Shown in pieces: positions 12,601-24,600 of a stretch of DNA of 64,000 nucleotides (positions within the stretch are counted from its first letter, which is position 1; each line of letters opens with the position of its first letter). The notes below the pieces were generated by a model that saw nothing but the letters and a program-made list of their open reading frames with translations, ran no database searches and was not told where the DNA came from. Source of the stretch: Antedon bifida (taxonomy: Eukaryota > Echinodermata > Crinoidea > Comatulida > Antedonidae); assembly GCA_963402885.1 (NCBI GenBank), contig OY727103.1, positions 9,264,085-9,328,084 on the forward strand, written 5' to 3'. A program made the translations under genes and the position numbers.

Positions 12601-15600
12601 ATTTGTGAACATTATGATATTGAAATGAATGATGAAAATGATCATCTGTGATAGCCATTGCCTTTTTTAGAAGACGATCAGAAAATATTTTCTCCAAAGG
12701 CAATTGGGTAGATCCAATTATACGCGATGCGGTCTTGACTATTCTATTTAGGTCACGCCTTTTATTTTCGGTAGCGCTACCGAACCATACCATTAAAAAA
12801 TACGTTATGACACTCTGAATAACTGACCTATAGAAGGATGACATTATAGCAGAGTTTATGCCAAATGACATAAGTCTACATAGGAAGTAGATTCTTCTCT
12901 GGGCCTTTCTAATAATGTGTTAATATACCACTTCAGATCATTTGAAATATAAATGTGAAGTATGTGTGACGTCTTTTTACCTATTGTCTAACTAAGGACC
13001 AAAGTCATTACATTTTGTAATTTATGACCACTTGTTGGTTATCAAACATTATTGAATAGTTTCATAAAAGAGTGCTAAATAATCATAGATTATTTACATA
13101 CATTTCTGTTAGCATTGGTTTAAAATAGACTGTGTCAAAATAACAAAATATATTCAAACACATCGTGACAATACCCAATATCATTATTATCTTTATCTAC
13201 TGGTAATTTACCTTCACTTGGATGACTTTGGCGACTCAGTGGTGTGCCTTCGTTTTCGTCACAATTACCTAAAAGTAATCAAAGTGTGATGTTACTTTCA
13301 ACATTATTGCAATTATCTAAACGTGTTCTATATTTGCACGCAATGTTGTAACATTGTTTATATACGTATCAACAAATTCCTTTATTACAGTTCTCTGTTT
13401 TGTTGATGTGTGACAGTGAGTTCTTAATGAAGAAAGTTGTACATTTTAATTAATATTCACTTAATCTAAACCAATACCATAAAAAATATGACATACCTGT
13501 AGTTGAACTGGATGTCCCAACAACACCTGCAACAAATAAACAATACAATAATTATTTAAAAAAGAACGACGTTTCGAGTCGAAACGTCGTTCTTTTTTAA
13601 GCGTTATTTTTATATTATGTATTTACAATAATTATTTCCATAAAAAATAAAAATTCCAGATTATTTGTGTTACATTATAAAGATTAGGCATATAATGATC
13701 TGAAACCACAATTTTAGGTATTTTAAGTTACCTACTAAATAATACTAATGTCAGATGTCTAATGTCTTATCAGAAGAACAAAGCAATATGTGAAGGGATT
13801 CTAAACATTGATGAATGTAAGAACACGTTTGAAATGAAATCTAATAAGGATTTAGGCAGTGATGGTTTATCAAACGTTTTAGAATTCCATTGACACCCTA
13901 TGTAATGCTTTTAATTGTTATTTTAATAAATGCCAATGGTCAGTTATCGCAACAACAAAGGAACAACAGAGGAATAATCTCTTGATGTGCAAACATGGTA
14001 TTAAAACAAGTTTTAAAAAGCAGGAGATCGATAATGCTATTACTAATATATTACAATTGATAGTTTGTGACATAATAGATACTGATCAGAAATGTTATAT
14101 TAAAGGAAGCTTCGCTGGTGAAAACAGTACTTGTTGAAATTGTACTAGAATACACAGATAGTTTTAATAAATAAATTGTCATTTGGTTTAGGTCAGGACT
14201 CAATACAATGGGTTGAGACTATCGATTACAACGAGTAATGGATCATTAGAAAGGATTTTGGAAGAATATTGGTATTATACAAGGAAATGGCTATAAATGT
14301 AAGAAGTAACATGAGGTTAAAATTGCTTAGTTAGCTGACGATACAATACTTTTGGCTAGACTGAAAAAAAGTATTTAAACTTTAGACTTAAATGAAGTAG
14401 AGTTGTTTTATAAGCTAATAGCAGCATGTTGTAACAATGTATAGAATATCAATAATGATTCTGCTACAGTAGTACAGTACTTACTACTGGTAAGAGGAAT
14501 GAAGATATCACAGCTAATAGCAGCATGTTTTTGTTTTTCAGTTTCCTGTGCTGTAGGGATGAGTAAGAGTCCTTCATGAAGAAAGTAGTGTATTAATGAA
14601 AATGTACTTTAAAAAAGAGAATAAATTTAAAGATTCTTACATCCAAACTGCCGCTTGTAACATGTGACATCCATTGTAATAGACTCGCCAGTTTCTGTGC
14701 ACGTTAACTTCCTGCATTGGAAATCTTTAAGAATTTGAAAATGCTTTTTGTCTGATTGATCACTACACTGACAAGGAATGCATCTCTTGAATGGAATCCC
14801 CCTTCTACCACCATCTTTAGTTTGCTCGAATGACTTCTCAACTGTTGACAAAACCTAAAGATATAAATTTAATGTTGATTTGAATTTAATTGAATTTAAG
14901 ATATCATATCAACAAATATGAAAGCATCAATGATGCAGTAGCTCACAATGTAAGACATTTTATGAGAACTTGATTCAGAATAAATCTTTTAATAGGCAGT
15001 ACACATTAAAATTACTTACAATTCAATTCAAAAACATGGATGTAATTTGTTTACGCTGTTTACTGTTCTACTCTGTGTCCAAAGTTGGATCACCGCCTTT
15101 TTTAATGACTTAGCTTCCCGGGCCTAACATTAGTCAATGATTTACGATGGATAAATTTAATAAACAATAGGTGTGTTATAAAACAAATAATGAATGTTTT
15201 GTATTCATTGAATGGAGAGAATATGTTATTCATTGACTGCTCTATTTTCAACTTGGCTCTCTGCTTCGTTAAAAATAGTGCAGATAATTGTTCAACTCAT
15301 GAAATATTCTTACCATTCAACTCATAAACATTCATTATTATACAGGTACTATACATTGCAATGTTGGAAAATAATTTGTAATTGATTTGTAAAATCAGTA
15401 TACATTGTATATATGCAGACATTTTCAGACATCAAGCAAACCTAAGAGAAAACTTTCTACGTGTATTTCCATAAACTACCTCCAAATAGATAGATAACAT
15501 AACTGGTATAGAAACATACCAATTTACATGCTTCAGCTGAAGGTTCCTCCTTACTCGTTTTGTCAAAAGAATCTGTTCTTCTAATAGCCATCTAGAAAGT

Positions 15601-18600
15601 GAAAATAGATGTGATGTTTTGTTATCAGAATTTAGTTTTATATGCATTTAAAGTAAATTCTGACATGACAGATCAGGGAAAGACTAAGCAACAATATTTA
15701 ACTTTCATAATTTAGTGATATTTATTGAACATTAGAGATTATATATTACCTTTAACAAGAACTTTCGCTCATCATTCTTAGTAATATATTTGTCAAGAGA
15801 CAAAATCACATGATGATTTTCGTTGAGGTTAAGTTCTGCATAATTACATGACAGTATTGGGTCAACTCCTTCCTTTTGAAATTTATTAAGGAATTCAATA
15901 ATTAAATATGGAAACAACACGTCTGGCAGATATCCCTCAAAGTCGTAATAGATAGGCCTACTGATAGATTGTAAATCATCAGGTACTTGTCTCACTTGAC
16001 TTTTCTTGACAGCAAGTCGCAGTGGCACAAAAAAGGACCGTTTTCCATTTCCAGATTTCTGAAATTGTTAATTCATAACAATGCCATTTAGATTACTTTA
16101 AGCATAGTAAGCAAACTAGAGATACTCTATCATTTAGACATTTTCAGTAGAAAATGTATTCAAACAATGTCTGAGCATTAAAAATCCAAACTATTGAAAT
16201 TGATTAAACCATAATACGTTTTAACCCAAATCTTACATGCATAAAATGACAGATTAAAGAAACAAAACCCACTGTAGATGTACTTACCACATCTTGGCTG
16301 CTGGTTGTCTCCTTCTCACAAATGAAACCTAATTGAATCATCAGTGCTACAAGAAACTCAAAATTCTTTCCGCTGTCAACTTTACTATCTTTCCATAATT
16401 TACGCAACAAGTCTTCTTCTAGTATGCCTTTGTCAAGCTTATCAAAAGATGTTCTAAATTTAGCGGACTAAAAAAAACACCAACTATCAACCGTATATCG
16501 TATTTTGTGTTTATAACAGTTGTGAGGATGACGGAAATAGATACAGTAAGCATTTAGAATATAGATGAACCATGTGTTGGTATAATACAGTATTGTGGTT
16601 TAATCATTTCACTGTGCGTAACAGGTGATTTTTATTAAATTGCAAAAACCTACTGAGATAATTTTGTAAATATTTTTGTGGTGGGTAAAAGGTTGGTCTA
16701 CGGTTTGGAGTAAAACAAATGGTAATTTGCATACTAATGACATCATTACAGAAGACAATATTAAAAAATAAGGTCGCATGTAGTGCAGGAAAAATAGTTT
16801 TAATACATTGCAAATATATTTAAGTTTATCAAAAATATAGTGTGTGCTATAAATTATAGGCAAATATGATTACTGTAAATAATTGTTTTTACCATACCCA
16901 TAACCATAATGATGGTTATATGCAGTTCATATGTTTATACCCGGTAATACCGGGTACACGCAGTGAAATGATGCCTTACAGCATACTTTTATTTTATCTA
17001 TAGAAAATGTTAAGCATCTTTATAAAATATTATCAACGACAAATTCTTTGCTAAGGAATAATAAATTACACAGAACAGGAGTAATTATACTACTGTAACA
17101 CGTTTTTACAATGCAAGACATTTATGAGTCTACTCACTGGATTTTTTGGGGGAACCACAGTTACAAATTTGGTGACAATTTCAACCAGCCTCATCGGATC
17201 TAGCACGACTTGATCCCTTAATAATTTGTTGTCAGGCATGTAAACAATTTCCCCAAGATCGTACAAGAAGTTAAGCAGGACTGATTTCTCTTTTTCGTCA
17301 ACAATACCATTGGTTCTTGTCAGATGTTTGATCTAAAAGAAATAATAATTACTATTATTTAGAATTAAATTAAAAAAAATATGAAATCATATTATGTTTT
17401 TGTAACATGTGGGTATTCCATGAAAAAATAGTTTGAAATATTTAATTTCAAGGACAAAACCTTTTCTAACACACAATTTATAAATAAAACAATTGCAGTA
17501 AATATAAAAGATGAAAATATGATTTTGCATATTGTAATCTAATTAGCTATGACATTTACTTATATTTAGAAACGTTAATGTTTTTTTTTTGCTACTTCAT
17601 ATTTTCAAAAATATTCTTTTCTGAAAAAAAAAAAAAAAAAAAACAAATAAAATTTACCTCTTCTAATGGACACAAAGAAAAGGAGGGGTGTTTTTTTCCT
17701 CTTAGATCATGTAAATCACATCGAAAACGCATCCACTTTAAAGGAAAAGGCTGTTCTAAAGCTTTCATAAGTTCATCAATAACTTGTTTGAGATCACTAA
17801 AGCTCTTATCTGTAGTTGGTTGGCTGTTTTCAATGGCAAAATATTTGTGGTAGACATGATTTCCATATGGTTTTGTTTTAAGCACATCTCGAATAATTTT
17901 AAATGCCTTTTCTGCCTGTTTGTAAATAATTTTAATAACAGTTTACGCGGGTGTCTAGAAAACTCAGATCTAGAAAACTCAGATCTCAGATATATCTGAG
18001 TTTTCTAGATCTAGAAAACTCAGATATCTGAGTTTTCTAGATCTAGAAACTAGAAAACCCAGATCATCAAATGGATCGTTCCATTATTAATAGAGGGTAC
18101 CTTGTTTGAAATGCTACACTGAGTATTATACGTTTTCTTACTACTAATAATAATTATTGTAACCTGTAGAAGCAGCCTACGACTTAAATAATTAAGAAAT
18201 ACAGTATACAATACACCTTTTAAAATGTAGGCTTAGCATTTAGGCCTAGTAGCTAAGCAAACTCAATTCAAGGCTCAACATGTTTATTTATTTATTTATT
18301 TTATTTCAACAATATTTAATGAGGGTGGTCCATCCAGCCTCAGCTGATCATTAGGGACCCTCAAACAATACAAACAGTAAATACAAAAAAAACTAGACAT
18401 GAAACTCGTCACTTTGACGAGTTAGTTATCCGCACCACGACAAACGCCACGTGCACGTCATACGTTGGAATATTGCACACAGATAAAGATTATGGCATTA
18501 TGACAAGAACTGAAGAATATGACATGCTGTTAGTGCTGAATTTTGTGTCATATAGTATACATGCAAACAGTATAAGCTGTATACATATTACATACAGTGT

Positions 18601-21600
18601 AGAATAGGTGAAATTACGGGACCCGCCATTTATTCCAATTTTTAACATGGCGACGGTATCAAAATGAAACACTTAGATAGCAATTTCAGAAGGAAATTAT
18701 CTCAGGAACAACATATTAACGTGTAGAAGAAATTTGAATACGTAAAATATAGATGCGCACCCTTTTAAATGTGATGAACTATTACGCAAAATATGAAAAT
18801 ACAACTTTTTTTATTCAACTGGCCATATGATGACGTCACAACATCCGATTGGCAAAATGTTTACATGAATTCGTATCTACAATCCAATAGCTTCCAGAAA
18901 ACGTTTTAATCGTGATTATCACATTTTATTCTTACGAGCTATTACAGATTAAAATTTACTGTAAAGATGAAATTAATGACCCACGTAATTAAAATTTTTA
19001 GGCATGATGACGTCATAAAAATTAAAATATTTTTATCTCATGCTAAAGAAAGTTGATTGACCTACACAATATATAAATGTAGGAGAAAAAGGAATACAGA
19101 TAAGCGCGATGCGCTCCATTGAATGTGATGAGCAATAACGAAAGAGACAAAAATCCTATATTTTACATTCGTGTGGCCATACGATGACGTCACAATGTTT
19201 TTTTAGCCTTATTGATGCATGATCCGATATCTACAACTCATCAAATTCTAGATTTTGTAATAAAAATAAACGGTTAACGGTTTACTTTAGAAACTATGAC
19301 TGTTTAAAAAAAGACATAATTTTGACGATTTTTTAAGCTTTTTCATAAAAAATGCGCACGAATTGTCTAATTCAACGTGTTCGTATGGCGTTATTTAAAC
19401 TGGAAAAGGTCTAAATTGTTTTCAAAATCACTGGGAAAGGCTTGAAAAATATAATTCAAGAGAAAAAAATATGCTTTTAACGCTATGTGCGCACCGCGCG
19501 CATAAAAAATTGCGCGCCCGTGGGAATTTTTGACATGGTCAAAATGACAAGAAACGCGTAAAAAGTTGATTAGAAATTAATTTTGCGCATTTTGAAATTT
19601 TAAATGCGCGTGCGCGCGTAACTTCTTGTCAAACATGCCATTTTAATCCGTAGAAAGTTTGCCCCTGATATGACTTAAATTTTGTCAAAGTGTCAATACT
19701 AAATGACTTTTGGTTTTTAATCTATGATCAATCATTGAAATTCATAAAATTGCGCATAAGTCACGTTGCGCAACTATGACGTCATTCAAAAATAGGAGGT
19801 GCACAACTTCACGTAAATGCCCATATGTTGTCAAAGTTATGAAATGTTATGTTTACACATTTTAGAGGAACACGACTCACAAAAAGGAAGGAAGGAAAGA
19901 AGAATAATACAGAAAAACTAGATTTGAACTCGTCACTTTGACGAGTTCGGGTTATCCGCGCAAACGCAACATGCACATACTTTAAACTATATGAACTTCG
20001 ACAATTATTATGCCATCCTATGACATGAATTAAAAATGTTTACAGTGCTGAATTGTACCTATTTTGTAGCATACAGCATATTACAGTGTTTACAGAATAC
20101 ACTGTATGTTATATACAGAGTAGCATAGACGAAATTACGAGACCCATCTTTTAAATCCAATTATTAACACGATGACGTCATCAAATTGGCATATAAAGAT
20201 AACAATTTTAGAAGATAATTATCTAAATAAGCACATTAAAACAAATTTGAAGAATTTTGGGCACGTAAAAGTGAGATGCGCTCTCGTTTAAACGTATTGA
20301 ACTTTTACGCAAGAGATGAAAATATGACTTTTTGAATTCAACTGGCCATATGATGACGTCACAACATCTGATTGGCAAAATGTTCACATGAATTCGTATC
20401 TACAATCCAATAGCTTCCTGAAAACGTTTTAATTATGATTATCACTTTTTATTCTGACGAGCTATAACAGATTGAAATTTACTGTAAAGATGAAAATAAG
20501 TGACCCACGTTATTTACGTTTTTAGACATGATGACGTCATAAAAATTAAAATATTTTTAATTCATGCAAAAGATAGTTGATTGACGTAGACAATATTAAA
20601 AGTTTGGGGGAAATGGAATACGTAAAAGCGAGATGCGCTTTGTTGAATGTGATGAGCAATAACGAAAGAGTAAAAAATCCTATATTTTACATTCGTATGG
20701 CCATACGATGACGTCATAACATCCGAGTGGTAAAGGTTCTGCATCAATTCATATCTACAACATATCTGCTTACATATTAAATTAAAAAAATTGGGGGTCG
20801 TGGATAATCCTGAGGAGCTATAATAGATTAAAAATAGGCTTAATTTTGACAATATGTTGTCACTTTTGCAACTAAAACGCGCGCAAATGGTCTAAATCAA
20901 CGTGTTCGTATGACGTCATTTTAATTTGAACTGATGTAAATCTTTTTTAAAATGACTAAGAAAGGCTGTAAAATCATAATTCAAGAAAAAAACACATGAT
21001 TTTCATACTCCGTGCGCACCTTACGCGTAATTTTTTTTGCGCGCGTGGGAATTTTTGACATGCTCAAAATGTCATGATCAGCGTAGAAAGTTGATTAGAA
21101 ATTAATTTTGCGCATTTTTAAATTTTAAATGCGCGTGCGCGCGTAACTTCTTGTGAAACATGCTATTTTTAATCCATAGAAAGTTTTCATATGATATGAC
21201 TTAAATTTTCACCAAGTGTCAATACAAAATGACTTTTGGTTTATAATCTATGACCAATCATTGAAATTCATAAAATCGCGCGTAACTTACGCTGCGCGAC
21301 TCTAAAGTCATATAACGAAGTTTCTTGCACATCTACAGCTACAGGTCAATCTTATGACAAAGTTATACAATCTTATGTTGACAAGGATGAGAGATATGCG
21401 ACGCACAAAAATCCGGGAAAGAAAGAAGAATAAAGATGAAGAAAAAAGATATTTACAATAACAAGGGTTATCCGCAACTTACTAGTTGCGGATAACCAAA
21501 AATATTGATCTCATACAATTACAAGGAGTTATCCGCTTGGTATACCAAGCGGATAACTAATTATAAAAACACAAAATTAACATAGATATAAAAATAAATA

Positions 21601-24600
21601 TATATATATATATAAAAATATACAGTATGCCAACAATGAAAGAAGGATAAAAAGAAAAAAAAATCATAGAGAGAAACAGGTGTGGGCTCTATCGCGATGT
21701 ATCGCGAAGAGTAGGCCTGCCCCTAGTAGGCTAGAAGTGGTCAACTCATACCCAAAATAACTCGTACCTATTCCAAACTTGTCTAACTCGTACCTCAACC
21801 AACTCGTACATACCTAATTTTTAAGCCTACATTTTAACGGTAACGGGTACTGTATTTTCTTTATGATTTAAGCCGTAGGTCGCTTCTACATGTTAAAATT
21901 ATAGTAAGAAAATGTACACAGTAATCAGTTTTAATAATACTCTAGTATTTCAAATGACCTACCTTCTGATTAATAATGGAATGATCCAAATGACCTACCA
22001 ACAAATCATTTGATGATCTGAGTTTTCTAGTTTCATTCTGGAACTAGAAAACTCAGAGATATTGAGATCTGGGTTTTCTAGATCTAGAAAACTCAGATAT
22101 CCGAGTTTTCTAGATCTAGAAATCTCAGATATCTGATGTCTGATATATCTGAGATCTGAGTTTTCTAGACACCCCAGTTTACACATATCATAATAAGAAT
22201 GTGTCAATTTTGTAATTTATTTTAAGTAATATTTAAAAACATTTACGACTGCAATGGATCTTGGATTGTGGCTATTTATTATAATACAGAAACAAAAGAA
22301 GTATTAACCTCATCATTTTGCTGTTCTTCAGTCTTACCAAGCTTACCCTTATGTGTACCCACAATAAGGATAGTTGGTTTGTCAACTTCATTCTCCTCAT
22401 CTTCTTCCACAATACGACTATGAGAATAAACTGACAGGATGTAAGATAATATGAACTGGAGATTGGTCCAATGATGTTGACATGTTCTCTGAAAAAGAAT
22501 TACAGAACAATTAACAACAGTTAAACTTGAAATGCTTAGTTTTTAAAAACCCTATCTGGAGAAGGTATGAAATATTAAATCTGTTATAATAGTCAAACTG
22601 TTCTTATAAATAAGAAGACTTGTTCAATCACAATGCCTTAACACTTTGACTGCCAGAGGTTTTTCCAGTTAGAAACTGCCACCGCCAGCGTTTTTAGCCC
22701 AATTCAATGTTTTTATTAAAGCTGATCTGATTTATATGTAATTTAGACTAAAATAATCATAAAGATCTTAGCTTTACAATGGTACCAAGAACGATTTTCA
22801 AATCGCAATATGTAAATCGTAATATTAAAATAAAAGTAACCCACTTTTAGAGTTTTTCGTAGTTTCGCGCAAGAAAGTCGAGATATTCGCGATTTTGTGC
22901 AAGACATCACAATATGAAAATATCGCCCGGTGAGATCAACAATCAACGAAAAAGTTACTTACACGGTACCGATAGGCCTCAAAAAACAAGTTTCACTATC
23001 GAAAAATGTATTACATTTTATAAATCATAAATCTTACATCAATGTTTCGCCAAAATCCACATAGTAAAGACACCAGTCCTCCTAGTTAACCAGGCCTAAA
23101 GTTGGTCCGGAACCGTTTTACGACTAGGCATAGGCTAGCCTAGGCTAAGTACTACTAGCCTAGTAAACTGATGATAATATCCATACCATTTCTAAACAAG
23201 TTTGTTGCGTGAAACTCGGTCACTTACAGTGAAACACAAAAGCAATTAGGGTATACATACAATAATAAAATTAAAGACTTCATATTGAAAATGACTCCAT
23301 TATTTTTTATTCAGATAACAAACAAACATGCCAATCCACAAAAACCTTTGTAATGCTTCGGCGGCATAGCTAGCGCGCGACCGATACACAATGCGCCAAG
23401 CCATCGCTCTAAGCGCTACTGTGATACGCGGTGTATGTTATTTCGACAGGTACCATTTTGACAGTCGTTCGTAACCAGATTAGTTACTTTCAAATAATAA
23501 GTTATTGACGGTCCAGACCGAATATAGTGTCCATATTTATAGTATATACCAATAATTAACCTATCTACCGGATTTCGTAAAAAAACGCGAAACACAAAGA
23601 TCTTCGTGTTTGGCAGTCAAGCGTTGTGTTTCCAAACACGAAGATCTTCGTGTTTGGCAGTCAAACTGTTAATGCCATGCTCTAGAAATACTTACACCAG
23701 TTGAATCAAGGAAAGTAGCAAGATCATCCAAGGGTTTACTGAGATCAAACACAACAATGTATAGTGCTTGTAGTGTCATGAACATCTGCAAAAATATTTA
23801 AATTTATTTATTTAATTTATTTTATTTAATTTTGGATTTATATAGCGCTTTTCCAAGTGACCAAAGCGCTGTACAATAGAAAATACTATATACTCAACAA
23901 AACTTACAAAATACAAAAAATAGAAAATGGAATGAAAATACAAAAAAAAATATATATATAAAAACTATGAGGGCCTATACAAAAAGTTACCGTAATATCA
24001 TAAACATAAATAGTGACTGATTAATATTCTTAAAGGCCTTCTGACAACATATTAACAAATATTATTTTTAATTGTATGTGGACCTTAATATATAATACTT
24101 TCTTACTATAAGACTTTCATAAAGGTAAAAGGTAAAGGTATTAATAGTTGTCCTCAGGCTTAACTGAAAACTGAGGAAATTCGGATTAGGCCCTCCAATG
24201 ACCAACGGCAGCCAGCACTAGTGCAGCGCCTACCGGATCAGCACACCGAAAGACGACCCCTACTCTTTGCGAATAGTGTACCAAGTTATTTAACGTGTAC
24301 AAGGGACCAAAGGCTTTACATCTAATCCGAAGGACGAGGCAATGAGAGTAAAGCATCTTGCCTGATAGATTCGAACCCATGCCTATTTAATACATTCTAG
24401 TCTGATATTATCATTACACCATCACTTTCCGGTATACAGCGCCCGCTGCGATTCCTGACAGAATGCAACCGGGCCAAACATTGCTTAACTTCGGTGATCT
24501 GACATAAACCGGTGTTTCAACGCTGTTTGGCCGTATATACACATTTTTTGATTTGTGGCGAAAAAAAATGTATTCGTGAAAGATGAAATGTTCTACTTTT

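Larger units (their letters stand above)
7725..13526 (-). repeat. Tandemly duplicated cassette-exon region
   Basis: Introns and exons recur together. A block beginning near 12960-13220 (accaaagtcattacatttt, then aaaatagactgtgtcaaaat) recurs at about 9050-9290 and 10970-11190, and the two long DED exons are near-identical, including flanks such as ttgttgaaattgtactagaa at about 8213, 11606 and 14129. The region therefore grew by unequal duplication of a unit holding microexon, 57-nt exon, Pro-rich exon and DED exon. Confidence 0.85.
17949..22174. mobile_element. 4.2-kb inverted-repeat DNA transposon in the Roc-COR intron
   Basis: The ends are exact inverted copies of GGGTGTCTAGAAAACTCAGA for 23 bp, and diverged inverted similarity continues for about 300 bp inward (18060-18240 against 21820-22010). 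The flanks are cagtttacgc at 17939-17948 and cagtttacac at 22175-22184, a target duplication of 8 exact or 10 near-exact bases. Subterminal arrays repeat ctagaaaactcagat in both directions. The duplication length fits hAT (8) or Mutator-like (8-10) elements; no transposase is present. The middle is filled by a LINE tail and two Helitrons. Confidence 0.75.

Noticed and set aside
16604..16863. Two overlapping minus-strand frames
   Set aside because: They lie in an intron, have no splice support, and their hydrophobic residues reflect AT richness.
17578..17853. Plus-strand frame of 91 codons
   Set aside because: It overlaps exon 10 in antisense and crosses a poly-A run; the minus-strand exon has COR homology.
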